Below, in pieces: positions 1-8,394 of a stretch of 64,000 bases of DNA. The notes under the pieces are model-generated. The model ran no database searches. It had not been told where the DNA came from and saw only the letters and a list, made by a program, of their open reading frames with translations. Source of the DNA: Auraticoccus monumenti. GTDB lineage: Bacteria > Actinomycetota > Actinomycetes > Propionibacteriales > Propionibacteriaceae. The stretch covers positions 2,046,001 through 2,110,000 of the forward strand of contig NZ_LT629688.1 in assembly GCF_900101785.1 (NCBI RefSeq), in the 5' to 3' direction. The first letter of the stretch is position 1. Each line of letters starts with the position of its first letter. Position numbers and translations under genes: made by a program.

Positions 1-807
1 AGCGGGATCAGCTACTTCACGACAGCTGCCGGCGTCGAGCTCCTCCTCGGCCGGCTGGGCCTGTACCGGTACGCCCCGCACCTGCACGACACCTTCGTCG
101 TCGGTGCCGTGTCCTCCGGCGTGGCGACGCTCTCCATCGACGGTCGGGTCCACCACCCGCGGGTGGGGCAGCTCGTGCTCTGCAACCCGCTCGAGGTCCA
201 CGACGGGTCCGCGCTCAGCGGCGACGTGGTGTACCGGTCGAGCTTCCCCTCCACGGCGTTCCTGCAGGACGTCGTCACCGACGGCCGACCCGGTAGCCGC
301 ACACGGCCTGTCCGGTTCCCCGTGTCGGTGGTCGACGACCCCGTGGGTGCCGCCATGTTCCACCGCGCGCACGAGGTCTCCCGACGGGGGGACTGCGCGC
401 TCGAGGCGGAGGAACGCCTGGTCGAGACGTACGCGTACTGCCTGGCGCGTCATGCGGGGGTGCGCACCGCAGGGGCCGGGAGGACGGCGGGGCCGGTCGG
501 GCGTGCGGTGACCCTGCTGTCGGACCGCTACGCCGACAGGATCACGCTGGCCGACCTCGTCGCCGAGGCCGGGGTCCCGCGCCACCGCCTGATCACCGCC
601 TTCCGCCGCCAGGTGGGCCTGACCCCGCACGCGTACCTGGTCAGCCGGCGGACCGTCGCCGCCAAGGCGCTCCTGCGGGGTGGGGAGAAGAGCTCCGACG
701 TCGCCGCCAGGACCGGCTTCGCCGACCAGGCCCACCTCACCCGGACGTTCAAGGCCCACTTCGGCGTCACCCCCGGCGCCTACCAGCAGGCCGTCCGCGC
801 CCGCTGA
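1..807 (+). CDS. AraC-family transcriptional regulator (5' end outside window)
   Basis: The window opens inside this gene; 268 codons remain. Roughly the first 150 visible residues look like the cupin-type sensing half of AraC regulators (alternating short strands, '[12 protein letters not shown]'). The last ~100 residues hold two helix-turn-helix units, [19 protein letters not shown] and [19 protein letters not shown], and end in the usual GVTPGAYQ. The stop lies 32 bp before the tryptophanase-like gene in the same direction, so this is the natural candidate for its regulator. The inducer cannot be read from sequence. Confidence 0.9.
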   Translation, partial: SGISYFTTAAGVELLLGRLGLYRYAPHLHDTFVVGAVSSGVATLSIDGRVHHPRVGQLVLCNPLEVHDGSALSGDVVYRSSFPSTAFLQDVVTDGRPGSRTRPVRFPVSVVDDPVGAAMFHRAHEVSRRGDCALEAEERLVETYAYCLARHAGVRTAGAGRTAGPVGRAVTLLSDRYADRITLADLVAEAGVPRHRLITAFRRQVGLTPHAYLVSRRTVAAKALLRGGEKSSDVAARTGFADQAHLTRTFKAHFGVTPGAYQQAVRAR

Positions 808-839
808 TCCCGCACCACGCAGATCCAGGAGCACCCACC

Positions 840-2231
840 ATGACGGCGAGACGCCTCCCCGAGCCCTACCGCATCAAGGTCGTCGAGCGCATCCGGCCGA
901 CGACACGACGCCACCGCGAGGAGGCGCTGGACCGGGCCGGGCTCAACCTCTTCTCCTTGGACAGCGACGACGTCTACATCGACCTGCTGACCGACAGCGG
1001 GACGGGAGCGCTGAGCGACCGGCAGTGGAGCGGTCTGCTCACCGGCGACGAGTCCTACGCGGGCAGCAGGAGCTTCCACCGTCTGCAGGCCACCGTGTCC
1101 GACCTCCTCGGTCTGCCGCTGACCATCCCCACCCACCAGGGCAGGGCCGCGGAGAACATCCTGTTCCCCGAGCTGGTCGCGCGCTGCGACTCGTCCACGC
1201 CGGTGTTCATCTCGAACTTCCACTTCGAGACGACCAAGGCCCACGTCGAGGCAGCCGGGGCCAGGGCGGTCAACACCCTGACCCCGCACGCGCTGGACAC
1301 CGCCACGCCGCACCCGTGGAAGGGGAACTTCGACGTCGCCGCGCTGAGGTCGGCGATCGACGAGCACGGACCCGCGAACGTGGCCGGGGTCGTCGCCACG
1401 ATCACCTGCAACACCTCCGGGGGTCAGCCGGTGTCGGTGGCCAACCTGCGCGAGGTGTCGGCGATCGCCCGTGCGGCAGGGATACCGGTCGTCCTCGACA
1501 TCGCCCGTTTCGCGGAGAACGCCTGGTTCGTCAGGCAGCGCGAGGAGGAGTTCAGGAACAGCACCATCCGCGAGGTGGTGGCGGAGATGATGGCCTGCGG
1601 GGACGTGGTCGTCGCGTCGGCGAAGAAGGACGGCCTGGCGAACATCGGCGGGTTCTGCGCCTTCCGCGAGGACGGGGACCTGTACCGGGGCGCCCAGCAA
1701 CGATGCCTGCTGACCGAGGGTTTCCTCACCTACGGAGGGCTGGCGGGCCGCGACATGGAGGCGATGGCCATCGGCCTGGAGGAGGCGGTTGACCTCGACC
1801 ACCTCACCCACCGGATCGGGCAGGTCGCCCACCTCGGTGACCGGCTGCGCGAGGGAGGCGTGCCCATCCAGCTGCCCACCGGGGGGCACGCGGTCTTCGT
1901 CGACGCCGGGGCCCTGCTGCCCCACCTGCCCCACGACCAGTTCCCCGGGCACGCCCTCGCCTGCGAGCTGTACCTGGAGGCCGGCGTGCGGTCGGTCGAG
2001 ATCGGGTCCCTGCTCCTCGGCCGCGATCCCGACACCGGCGAGCAGGAGCGGGCGCCGCTGGAGCTGCTGCGGCTCGCCGTGCCGCGCCGGGCCTACACCA
2101 ACGACCACCTGGACCACGTCGCCGACGCGCTGCTCGACGTAGCAGCCCGGGCCGCGGCGATCAGGGGCGTCGCCTTCACCTCCGAGCCACCCACCCTGCG
2201 CAACTTCACCGGTCGCTTCCGCTGGGTGTGA
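840..2231 (+). CDS. tnaA: Tryptophanase-like beta-eliminating lyase (PLP)
   Basis: 463 aa, the usual length of the tryptophanase/tyrosine phenol-lyase family. These PLP enzymes cleave tryptophan to indole, pyruvate and ammonia, or tyrosine to phenol. Family blocks are collinear: [33 protein letters not shown] and the PLP lysine in [12 protein letters not shown] (about K263). The C-terminal block [12 protein letters not shown] follows tryptophanase; tyrosine phenol-lyase has an arginine where this has isoleucine. The active-site FDTT of E. coli TnaA reads FETT here, so substrate preference is not certain. Start ATG has CAGGAG 9 nt upstream. No indole or tryptophan permease is adjacent. Confidence 0.85.
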   Translation: MTARRLPEPYRIKVVERIRPTTRRHREEALDRAGLNLFSLDSDDVYIDLLTDSGTGALSDRQWSGLLTGDESYAGSRSFHRLQATVSDLLGLPLTIPTHQGRAAENILFPELVARCDSSTPVFISNFHFETTKAHVEAAGARAVNTLTPHALDTATPHPWKGNFDVAALRSAIDEHGPANVAGVVATITCNTSGGQPVSVANLREVSAIARAAGIPVVLDIARFAENAWFVRQREEEFRNSTIREVVAEMMACGDVVVASAKKDGLANIGGFCAFREDGDLYRGAQQRCLLTEGFLTYGGLAGRDMEAMAIGLEEAVDLDHLTHRIGQVAHLGDRLREGGVPIQLPTGGHAVFVDAGALLPHLPHDQFPGHALACELYLEAGVRSVEIGSLLLGRDPDTGEQERAPLELLRLAVPRRAYTNDHLDHVADALLDVAARAAAIRGVAFTSEPPTLRNFTGRFRWV

Positions 2232-2240
2232 CCGGGCCGC

Positions 2241-2825
2241 TCAGCCCGTCCGCCGCGCCCTCAGCACCAGGTCGTGGGTGTGGTGGCTGTGACCCGGCCG
2301 CGGACGTCGCTCGTCCAGCTCCACCGTCCACCCCGCGCCGAGGAGTGCGCGCACGTCGTCGGGCTGGTGGTAGTCGCTCGGGTCGAAGTCGGGGTGGGGT
2401 TCGCGACCGGTGAGGTCGTGGGTCACGTACAGCAGGGTGCCGCCTGGTGCCACGGAGTCGACCAGCGCCTCCAGGGCCGCGGCGTGCTGACGGAGCAGCG
2501 GGAGGTAGTGCGCCGAGACCAGGTCGTACCTGGACGCCCCGGGTGGGTCGACCGCGATGTCCGCCTGCGTCCACGTGATGCGACCGGCGAGCTGGTCGGG
2601 GGTGCTGACGGCGGCGCGCTCCAGGGCGATCCGCGAGACGTCCACCGCGGTCACCTGCCAGCCCTGCCCGGCGAGCCAGCGCGCGTCCGCACCCTCCCCG
2701 CACCCGAGGTCCAGCGCGCGTCCCGGTGCGAGGTCGGCCGCCTCCGCCACCAGGGCCGGGTTGGGCTGTCCGCTGAACAGCTGCGGGCTCTCCTGGTAAC
2801 GGGCGTCCCACACGTCCTCGGTCAT
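2241..2825 (-). CDS. Class I SAM-dependent methyltransferase
   Basis: 194 aa. Motif I is ALDLGCGEGADARWL (residues ~42-56), followed by the acidic VTAVDVSRIALERA strand that binds the SAM ribose, and WTQADIAV near the adenine site. The N-terminal WDARYQESPQLFSGQPNPALV is typical of small TehB/UbiE-like methyltransferases. The ATG at 2825 was chosen because AGGAGG sits just upstream; the frame stays open further but without a start signal. It converges on the lyase gene with 9 bp between stops. The substrate is unknown. Confidence 0.85.
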   Translation of the reverse strand: MTEDVWDARYQESPQLFSGQPNPALVAEAADLAPGRALDLGCGEGADARWLAGQGWQVTAVDVSRIALERAAVSTPDQLAGRITWTQADIAVDPPGASRYDLVSAHYLPLLRQHAAALEALVDSVAPGGTLLYVTHDLTGREPHPDFDPSDYHQPDDVRALLGAGWTVELDERRPRPGHSHHTHDLVLRARRTG

Positions 2826-2983
2826 CGTCCCTCCTCCTGGCCCACGGCCCGCCGGGCGACGCGTGTCGTCGTCCTCGGGACCACCGTGCTCCACGCCGGA
2901 GCCCTGAAGCAACGCCGGTTGCTGATCCAGCAAGTCGGGGACGGCTGGCCTTTGCGGCCCCTTGGGCTGCCACGCTGACGCCC

Positions 2984-3640
2984 GTGGACACCCAACCTGT
3001 GCCCGGTCGGCCGGACCACCTCGAGGTCTCCTACCTGGCCCGACCGCAGCTCCGCCCGCTCCTGGTGCTGGCGGGCTTCCTGGTGCTCTACCCCGTCGGC
3101 GGCCTGGCCGGGATCATCCCGTTCTGGCTGGCCTGCGTCGGGATCGCGGTGATGGCCGTGATCATCGTCATCGGGCTGGTGGCCGCTCTCCGCAGCCACG
3201 GGTCGGCCCCGGTGCTGTGCCTGGACCCCGCGGGTGTGACGGTCGCCGGTGCGCCGCTGGTGCCCTGGTCGGACCTGCGGGGCGTGCGCATGGGCCCGAT
3301 GCAGCCGTCCTGGTTGGTCGGTTCGACCCGGTACGTGACCCTGGCCCTGCTGCCGCGCGACGGCGTCGAGCTGCCCGGGCCCCCGCACTACCGGGGACGT
3401 CCGCAGCAGTGGGGGCGCTGGCAGCGTCTCCGCCTGCACGGGACCAACCTGATCCTGCTCCCGGCGGCGATGTCGGCCAGCGCCGAGGACATCGTCCGGG
3501 CCGCGGAGCGCTGGGGTGGGCTGCCGGTGGAGCAGGTGCCCTACCGTCCGCTGCGGACGTGGGCCCTGCTGCTCGGTGTGGGGATCGCCTTCGGCCTCGC
3601 GGCCGGGTTGCTCGTGACGCTGACGTTCCTCGTCGACTGA
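2984..3640 (+). CDS. Membrane protein of unknown function
   Basis: 218 aa from a GTG start. Two hydrophobic segments near the N-terminus (about residues 24-67, separated by a short turn), a soluble middle of ~110 residues (LCLDPAGVTVAG, PWSDLRGVRMG), and one C-terminal helix (TWALLLGVGIAFGLAAGLLV). The middle resembles the PH-like domains of small actinobacterial membrane proteins, but I cannot assign a family. It is divergent from the methyltransferase and followed at once by a strong hairpin. Confidence 0.7.
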   Translation: MDTQPVPGRPDHLEVSYLARPQLRPLLVLAGFLVLYPVGGLAGIIPFWLACVGIAVMAVIIVIGLVAALRSHGSAPVLCLDPAGVTVAGAPLVPWSDLRGVRMGPMQPSWLVGSTRYVTLALLPRDGVELPGPPHYRGRPQQWGRWQRLRLHGTNLILLPAAMSASAEDIVRAAERWGGLPVEQVPYRPLRTWALLLGVGIAFGLAAGLLVTLTFLVD

Positions 3641-3651
3641 GCCCGAACGGC

Positions 3652-3687
3652 AGGGGCACCACGACCGGTTGCCCGCGTGGTGCCCCT
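3652..3687. terminator. Bidirectional hairpin terminator
   Basis: Perfect 12-bp inverted repeat AGGGGCACCACG / CGTGGTGCCCCT with a 12-nt loop, lying between the stops of two convergent genes (3640 and 3705). There is no T run, as is common in GC-rich actinobacteria. Confidence 0.75.
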
Positions 3688-3704
3688 ACCGGTACGGCCG
3701 TCGG

Positions 3705-4472
3705 TCAGGAGACGAACCAGTCCTTCGGGTGGTAGTCGGCGGTGAGGTCGACGCGCTCCACCTGCGGCCGGGCCCAGCGCACCCCGTTGGCCAGGACCTG
3801 CTGGATCTCGGCCTGGTGGTAGACCGGGAACGCCTGGTCACCGGGGGAGAAGTAGAACAGCCGGCCCCGCCCGCGCCGCCAGGTCGCCCCGGAGCGGAAC
3901 ACCTCGCCGCCGGCGAAGGAGGAGATGAACAGCAGCTCGTCCGGGGCGGGGATGTCGAACTGCTCCCCGTACATCTCCTGCTCCGGGATCTGGATCGGGT
4001 TCGGCACCCCGGCGGTGATCGGGTGGGTCGGGTCGATGGTCCAGACCAGCTCTCGCTCGCCGTCACCACGCCACTTCAGCGAGCAGGTGGTGCCCAGCAG
4101 CCGGGTGAACACCTTGGAGTAGTGCCCGGAGTGCAGCACCAGCAGCCCCATCCCCGCGTGCACGTGGCGCAGCACCCGGGCCACCACCTCGTCCTCGACC
4201 TGGGCGTGGGCGATGTGGCCCCACCAGAGCAGGACGTCGGTCGCGGCCAGCCGCTCCTCGGTGAGGCCGTGCTCGGGCTCCTGCAGGGTGGCTGTGCTGA
4301 CCTCGGCGTCCGCGCCCAGGTGGGCGCGGAGGCCGTCGGCGATGACGCTGTGGATGCCGTCGGGGTAGTGGCGGATCGCCTCGGGGTCGCGGCGGGTCTC
4401 GTGGACGTTCTCGTTCCACACCACCACCCTCAGCGGGCTGGTGGACGACGTGGTCTCGTGGGTGCTGCTCAT
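3705..4472 (-). CDS. ThuA-domain protein (trehalose-utilisation type)
   Basis: 255 aa, essentially all one ThuA domain, a class I glutamine-amidotransferase-like fold. Blocks seen: VVVWNENVHE, YPDGIHSVIADGL, VLLWWGHIAHAQV, LLVLHSGHYSKVF, the typical GERELVWTIDPTHPITAGVP and GRLFYFSPGDQAFPVY. ThuA proteins travel with Gfo/Idh/MocA dehydrogenases in disaccharide and keto-sugar catabolism, and that is the arrangement here. The start overlaps the upstream dehydrogenase stop (ATGA), indicating translational coupling. The catalytic activity of the family is poorly defined. Confidence 0.88.
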   Translation of the reverse strand: MSSTHETTSSTSPLRVVVWNENVHETRRDPEAIRHYPDGIHSVIADGLRAHLGADAEVSTATLQEPEHGLTEERLAATDVLLWWGHIAHAQVEDEVVARVLRHVHAGMGLLVLHSGHYSKVFTRLLGTTCSLKWRGDGERELVWTIDPTHPITAGVPNPIQIPEQEMYGEQFDIPAPDELLFISSFAGGEVFRSGATWRRGRGRLFYFSPGDQAFPVYHQAEIQQVLANGVRWARPQVERVDLTADYHPKDWFVS

Positions 4473-5611
4473 GCGACAGGGACCTCCCGGTTCTCGGCGG
4501 CGGACTGGTAGACGGCGTCGAGCACCCGGCTGCGGTGCAGCGAGTACTCGCCGTGGTGACCGGCGTAGCGGGGCTCGCCCGCCGGACGGTCGGCCCCGGC
4601 GGCGACGGCCGCCAGGAACTCCTGGATCACCGAGCGGTGGTGCCCTCCGGGCACCTGCACGTCCGGTCGGGCCACCGTGGGTGCCCCCTCCACGTCGGAG
4701 TAGAGGGTCAGGGTGTCCTTGGTGGAGTAGTTGTCCACGTGCAGCCGGGCACCGCCGGTGGCGCCCAGCAGCTCGACCTCGATGTCCTCGAAGGCCTTGG
4801 AGTATGAGGCCCAGGACGCCTCGAGCCGGAGGCTGCCGCCGTTGTCCAGCCGCAGCAGGGCGCTGGCGAAGTCCTCGACCTCGAAGGGGTGGTGGTCGGC
4901 GACGCTGCCCAGCAGCCGCCGCCCGCCCCCGCGCCCGGCCCGGCCGAGCTCGCCGTAGGCCACGGCCGAGACGCTGGTCACCCGCGGCTCGTCCATCAGG
5001 TAGAGCGCGATGTCGAGGACGTGCGACCCGAGGTCGATCAGCGGTCCGCCACCGGCCAGGGCCTGGTTGGTGAACCAGGAGCCCATGCCGGGGACGCCGG
5101 CGCGGCGCATCCAGCTGGCCCGGGCGTGGTAGATCGAGCCGAACGGCGCCGAGTCCAGGTGGGAGCGCAGCCACTGGACGTCCGCGCGGCGGCGGTGGTT
5201 GTAGGCCACCTCCAGCACCCGGTCGTTGTCCCGGGCGGCGGCCACCATCTCCGCGGCCAGGTCGCCGTCGGTGGCCAGCGGCTTCTCGCAGAAGACGTGC
5301 TTGCCGCCGGTCAGCGCGGCGACGGCGATCGGGTGGTGCAGGTAGTTGGGGACGCCGATGGAGACGATGTCCAGGTCGTCCCGGGCCACCAGCTCCTCCC
5401 AGTCGGCGTAGAGGCTCTCCACCTGCCGGGTCTCACCCAGCTCGGCGAGACGGGCGGGCTCCTGGCCGGCGAGGGCCACCACGCGGGCGCCGGGCAGGGC
5501 GGTGAAGGCGTCCAGGTGGGTGGTGCCCGCGAAGCCCAGGCCGATCACCCCCACCCTCAGCTCGGCGGTCTCGTTCTGGTTCGCGGCAGGCTGGGACGTC
5601 GTCGATGACAT
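4469..5611 (-). CDS. Gfo/Idh/MocA-family oxidoreductase (ThuB-like)
   Basis: 380 aa. N-terminal Rossmann fold with VGVIGLGFAGTTHLDAF and the signature lysine in FCEKPLATD; the C-terminal alpha/beta domain has LIDLGSHVLDIALYLM. Members oxidise or reduce sugar carbons with NAD(P). ATG at 5611 is preceded by AGGAG; open frame upstream is not needed. It is first in a two-gene operon with the ThuA protein. The pairing resembles rhizobial thuA/thuB (3-ketotrehalose route), but substrate assignment is inference. Confidence 0.88.
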   Translation of the reverse strand: MSSTTSQPAANQNETAELRVGVIGLGFAGTTHLDAFTALPGARVVALAGQEPARLAELGETRQVESLYADWEELVARDDLDIVSIGVPNYLHHPIAVAALTGGKHVFCEKPLATDGDLAAEMVAAARDNDRVLEVAYNHRRRADVQWLRSHLDSAPFGSIYHARASWMRRAGVPGMGSWFTNQALAGGGPLIDLGSHVLDIALYLMDEPRVTSVSAVAYGELGRAGRGGGRRLLGSVADHHPFEVEDFASALLRLDNGGSLRLEASWASYSKAFEDIEVELLGATGGARLHVDNYSTKDTLTLYSDVEGAPTVARPDVQVPGGHHRSVIQEFLAAVAAGADRPAGEPRYAGHHGEYSLHRSRVLDAVYQSAAENREVPVA

Positions 5612-5641
5612 GGGAACGGGGTTCTCCTGAGGTCTGTTGCT

Positions 5642-5660
5642 GGCGACGGTCACCGTCGCC
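5642..5660. promoter_or_regulatory. Palindrome in the Gfo/Idh-ThuA leader
   Basis: GGCGACGG-TCA-CCGTCGCC, a perfect 8-bp dyad 30 bp upstream of the Gfo/Idh start. It could be an operator or a leader hairpin. No dedicated regulator gene lies next to it. Confidence 0.35.
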
Positions 5661-5804
5661 CGGACAGGGCTGTTCTCTGCTGCCCAACGGTAGTGGGGTC
5701 GAGGGCGCACCTTCCACGCGCACCCCGGCGTGGCGTCGGCGGATCGGCTCGGTGCCTTGCCCTGGTCGGGTGGTCGTGCGACGGTCGGCGGAGGAGGTGG
5801 TCAC

Positions 5805-6227
5805 GTGTCGATCGACATCGAGGAGCTGCTGGAGCTGGAGCACCGGGGCTGGCGCTCCCTGTGCGAGGGCCGTGGGGGCGAGTTCTACGGTGCCACCACG
5901 ACGCCGGAGGCCGTGATGGTGCAGGCCGACGGGACGGTGCTGGACCACCAGGCGGTCGTGGCCTCGCTGGGGCGGGCCCGGCCCTGGACGGGCTACGAGA
6001 TCAGCGACGCGCGGCTGGTGCCCCTCGGGGAGGACCACGTCGCCCTCCTCTACACCGGACGCGCCCACCGCGAGGACGAGCCGCCCTTCGAGGCCCTGAT
6101 GTGCAGCGTCTGGACCAGGGCCGGTGGTCCGTGGCGGCTGGCGCTGCACCAGCAGACCGTCCCCACCGGCGGCACGGCCGGACCGGGGCCGGAGGGGACC
6201 GGCTCGGACGTCCAGGCGCGCGACTGA
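5805..6227 (+). CDS. SnoaL/DUF4440-like (NTF2-fold) protein
   Basis: 140 aa from a GTG start with GAGGAGGTGG upstream. The pattern LLELEHRGWRSLCEGRGGEFY, EAVMVQADGTVLDHQAVVASL and WRLALHQQTV matches small NTF2-fold proteins of the DUF4440/SnoaL type, single-domain cone-shaped proteins that bind small ligands or act as lyases or isomerases. The last ~17 residues are a low-complexity Gly/Pro tail. Function is unknown; it stands alone between the Gfo/Idh operon and the aldo/keto reductase. Confidence 0.75.
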   Translation: MSIDIEELLELEHRGWRSLCEGRGGEFYGATTTPEAVMVQADGTVLDHQAVVASLGRARPWTGYEISDARLVPLGEDHVALLYTGRAHREDEPPFEALMCSVWTRAGGPWRLALHQQTVPTGGTAGPGPEGTGSDVQARD

Positions 6228-6275
6228 GGGTCCGGTGCTCCCCCGCAGCACGCCCGGGTCAGCGACCTTGGCAGG

Positions 6276-7211
6276 ATGAGGGACATGAAGACCCTGCGAC
6301 TGCCTCAGACCGACATGGAAGCCGGCAACATCGTCCTCGGGCTGATGCGGATCCCGGACCTCGACGACGAGGAGATCCGTACGCTGGTCGGGACCGCCCG
6401 TGACGTCGGGGTGACGATGTTCGACCACGCCGACGTCTACGGGGGCGACCACCTGTGCGAGCGGCGCTTCGGGGACGCGATGCGCCTCAGCCCGAGCGAG
6501 CGCGAGTCGGTGCAGATCCAGTCCAAGGTCGGCATCCGCGACGGCTGGTTCGACTTCTCCACCGAGCACATCCTCTCCTCGGTCGACGCCTCGTTGGAGG
6601 CGCTGCGGACCGAGTACCTCGACGTGCTGCTGCTGCACCGCCCGGACGCCCTGGTGGAACCCGAGGAGGTCGCTGCCGCCTTCGACCGGCTCCACTCCTC
6701 GGGCAAGGTGCGGAACTTCGGCGTCTCGAACCACACGCCCTACCAGGTGGAGCTGCTGAAGACGGCGGTCCAGCAGCCCCTGGCCTTCAACCAGGTGCAG
6801 CTGAGCATCACGCACGCCCCGATGATCGCGGCCGGGGTGGCCTCCAACATGCAGGAGCTGCCCCAGTCGATCGACCGGGACAACGGCATCCTCGACTACG
6901 CCCGCCTGCACGGCATCACCCTGCAGGCGTGGTCGCCCTTCCAGGCCGGGTTCTTCACCGGGGTCTTCCTCGGTGACCGCGAGAACCACGCCGAGCTGAA
7001 CGACGTGCTGGACGAGCTCGCCGCCCGGTACGAGGTGACGCCGACGGGCATCGCCACCGCGTGGATCACCCGGCACCCCGCCGACATGCAGGTCGTGCTG
7101 GGCACCACGAAGCCCGAGCGGGTGCGCGAGGCCGCCGCCGGCTCGGAGCTGCGGCTGACCCGACCCGAGTGGTACCGCCTGTACACCGCAGCGGGCTACC
7201 TGGTCCCGTAG
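6276..7211 (+). CDS. Aldo/keto reductase
   Basis: 311 aa TIM-barrel NADP oxidoreductase. The catalytic tetrad is visible: Asp and Tyr in FDHADVYGG, Lys in QSKVGI and His in LLLHRPD. Later blocks GKVRNFGVSNH, LQAWSPF and VLGTTKPERV (cofactor loop) are typical of the YdhF-like branch. Either ATG (6276, or three codons later at 6285) could start the protein. Monocistronic; substrate unknown. Confidence 0.9.
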   Translation: MRDMKTLRLPQTDMEAGNIVLGLMRIPDLDDEEIRTLVGTARDVGVTMFDHADVYGGDHLCERRFGDAMRLSPSERESVQIQSKVGIRDGWFDFSTEHILSSVDASLEALRTEYLDVLLLHRPDALVEPEEVAAAFDRLHSSGKVRNFGVSNHTPYQVELLKTAVQQPLAFNQVQLSITHAPMIAAGVASNMQELPQSIDRDNGILDYARLHGITLQAWSPFQAGFFTGVFLGDRENHAELNDVLDELAARYEVTPTGIATAWITRHPADMQVVLGTTKPERVREAAAGSELRLTRPEWYRLYTAAGYLVP

Positions 7212-7268
7212 CGGGTCATCGCCGGCCGGGTCTTCACGCCGGCCGCCTGCGGTGGCACGGTGGTGTCC

Positions 7269-7838
7269 ATGGGTGAGGTGGACTGGACCAGGCGGCTGCA
7301 CGACCAGCTGGACTGGCACTGGCAGGTGGCGGCACGGCCCCGGCTCGAGGGTCTGACCGACGAGGAGTACCACTGGGAGCCGGTCGCGGGGTGCTGGGGT
7401 GTCCGGGCGCGCAGCGAGGGCACCCCGCCCGACGCCCCCGGCTCGGGCGGGTGGACGCCCGACATCGCCTTCCCCGAGCCCGTGCCGGCGCCGGTGACCA
7501 CCATCGCCTGGCGGCTGGCGCACGTGGTGGTGGGCATCTTCGGGATCCGCTCGGTCTCGCACCTGGGGGCGAGCTTCCCCTGGGGGACGGGCTACCAGGA
7601 CTGGCGCTACGCCGGCACCGCCGCCGAGGCCCTCGAGCAGCTCGACACCACCTACGGCGCCTGGCGGGACGGCGTCGCGGCCCTGGACCAGCAGGCCCTG
7701 GCGACCCCGGTCGGTGAGGCTGAGGGGGACTTCGCCGAGCACCCGATGGCCGAGCTGGTGCTGCACATCAACCGCGAGGCCGTGCACCACCTGGCCGAGG
7801 TCGCCCTGCTGCGCGACCTCTACCTGCGGCGCAGCTGA
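7269..7838 (+). CDS. DinB-superfamily protein
   Basis: 189 aa four-helix-bundle protein of the DinB/YfiT type, often a metal-dependent thiol transferase in actinobacteria. The three histidines expected for the metal site appear as WRLAHVVVG and HINREAVHHLAEV; W-rich segments (YHWEPVAGCWGVR) are also typical. ATG at 7269 is preferred, but an in-frame GTG lies three codons earlier. The last 19 bp overlap the convergent next gene. Confidence 0.8.
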   Translation: MGEVDWTRRLHDQLDWHWQVAARPRLEGLTDEEYHWEPVAGCWGVRARSEGTPPDAPGSGGWTPDIAFPEPVPAPVTTIAWRLAHVVVGIFGIRSVSHLGASFPWGTGYQDWRYAGTAAEALEQLDTTYGAWRDGVAALDQQALATPVGEAEGDFAEHPMAELVLHINREAVHHLAEVALLRDLYLRRS

Positions 7839-8275
7839 GCCCGCACCGCCGCCGGCACCGAGCGCAGCGGGCGGCGGGGGACGTCGCGGTAGCCGCCGGC
7901 CTCGAGACCCGCCAGCCGCTCGAAGACGTTGGCGGCCGCCCGGTCACCGGTGCGCAGCCAGGACCAGGCGGTGGCCAGCACGTAGGCGGGCAGGAAGAGC
8001 ACCCCCAGCAGCGCGAACCACTGCCAGCTGTGGCGCTCCTCGTGGGCCAGCAGAGCACCCTCCCGGTGCCCGGACCAGGGCGCCCGGCTGACCAGCACGT
8101 TGCCCACGGTGAAGGCCGCGGCCACGGGGAAGGGCGGCCGGTAGCCCTCGGCCAGCCAGAGCCCCCGGGGCCCCCGGCGCACCCGCGCCCGACCCACCGC
8201 GGCGATCCCCAGACCCACCGGGGTGGACAGGTTCACCCAGTTCCCCAGCTCGCGCAGCCGGTGCCGGACCTCCAT
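7820..8275 (-). CDS. Small membrane protein with HExxH motif
   Basis: 151 aa. One hydrophobic segment follows the zinc-protease-like motif AHEERHSWQW (HEERH); the pattern H-E-x-x-H-x-x-Q followed by a membrane helix and N-x-F-E-R-x-A occurs in a group of uncharacterised actinobacterial proteins. There is no signal peptide and no further peptidase domain, so proteolysis is only a suggestion. Its 3' end overlaps the DinB gene on the other strand. Confidence 0.65.
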   Translation of the reverse strand: MEVRHRLRELGNWVNLSTPVGLGIAAVGRARVRRGPRGLWLAEGYRPPFPVAAAFTVGNVLVSRAPWSGHREGALLAHEERHSWQWFALLGVLFLPAYVLATAWSWLRTGDRAAANVFERLAGLEAGGYRDVPRRPLRSVPAAVRAQLRRR

Positions 8276-8339
8276 GTCCGGCAGTGAACCACGCCTCGCG
8301 CCGGCCGTTTGTAACGAATCAGACGAACCCTGGACAGTG

Positions 8340-8351
8340 GCAAACGCTTGC
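8340..8351. promoter_or_regulatory. LacI-type operator before sugar ABC operon
   Basis: GCAAACGCTTGC fits the LacI-family AANCGNTT core with near-perfect dyad symmetry. It lies 43 bp upstream of the SBP start, in the only gap before the operon. Which LacI protein binds is not shown; the two LacI genes in the window are about 10 kb away. Confidence 0.6.
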
Positions 8352-8394
8352 GCGTACGTTCGTCCCGTCTTTCACGTCGACGAAGAGGAGAGAG

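Noticed and set aside
840..2231. Tyrosine phenol-lyase
   Set aside because: The Arg that binds the phenol hydroxyl in tyrosine phenol-lyases is Ile here and the C-terminal [12 protein letters not shown] block is of tryptophanase type.
2909..2922. GCAAC-GCCG-GTTGC dyad before the membrane protein as a LacI operator
   Set aside because: The 4-bp centre breaks the LacI core spacing, and no regulator or sugar gene is near; left as chance.
5433..7790. 785-codon minus-strand frame across the NTF2-like, aldo/keto reductase and DinB genes
   Set aside because: Shadow of three + strand genes with ribosome sites and conserved catalytic residues.
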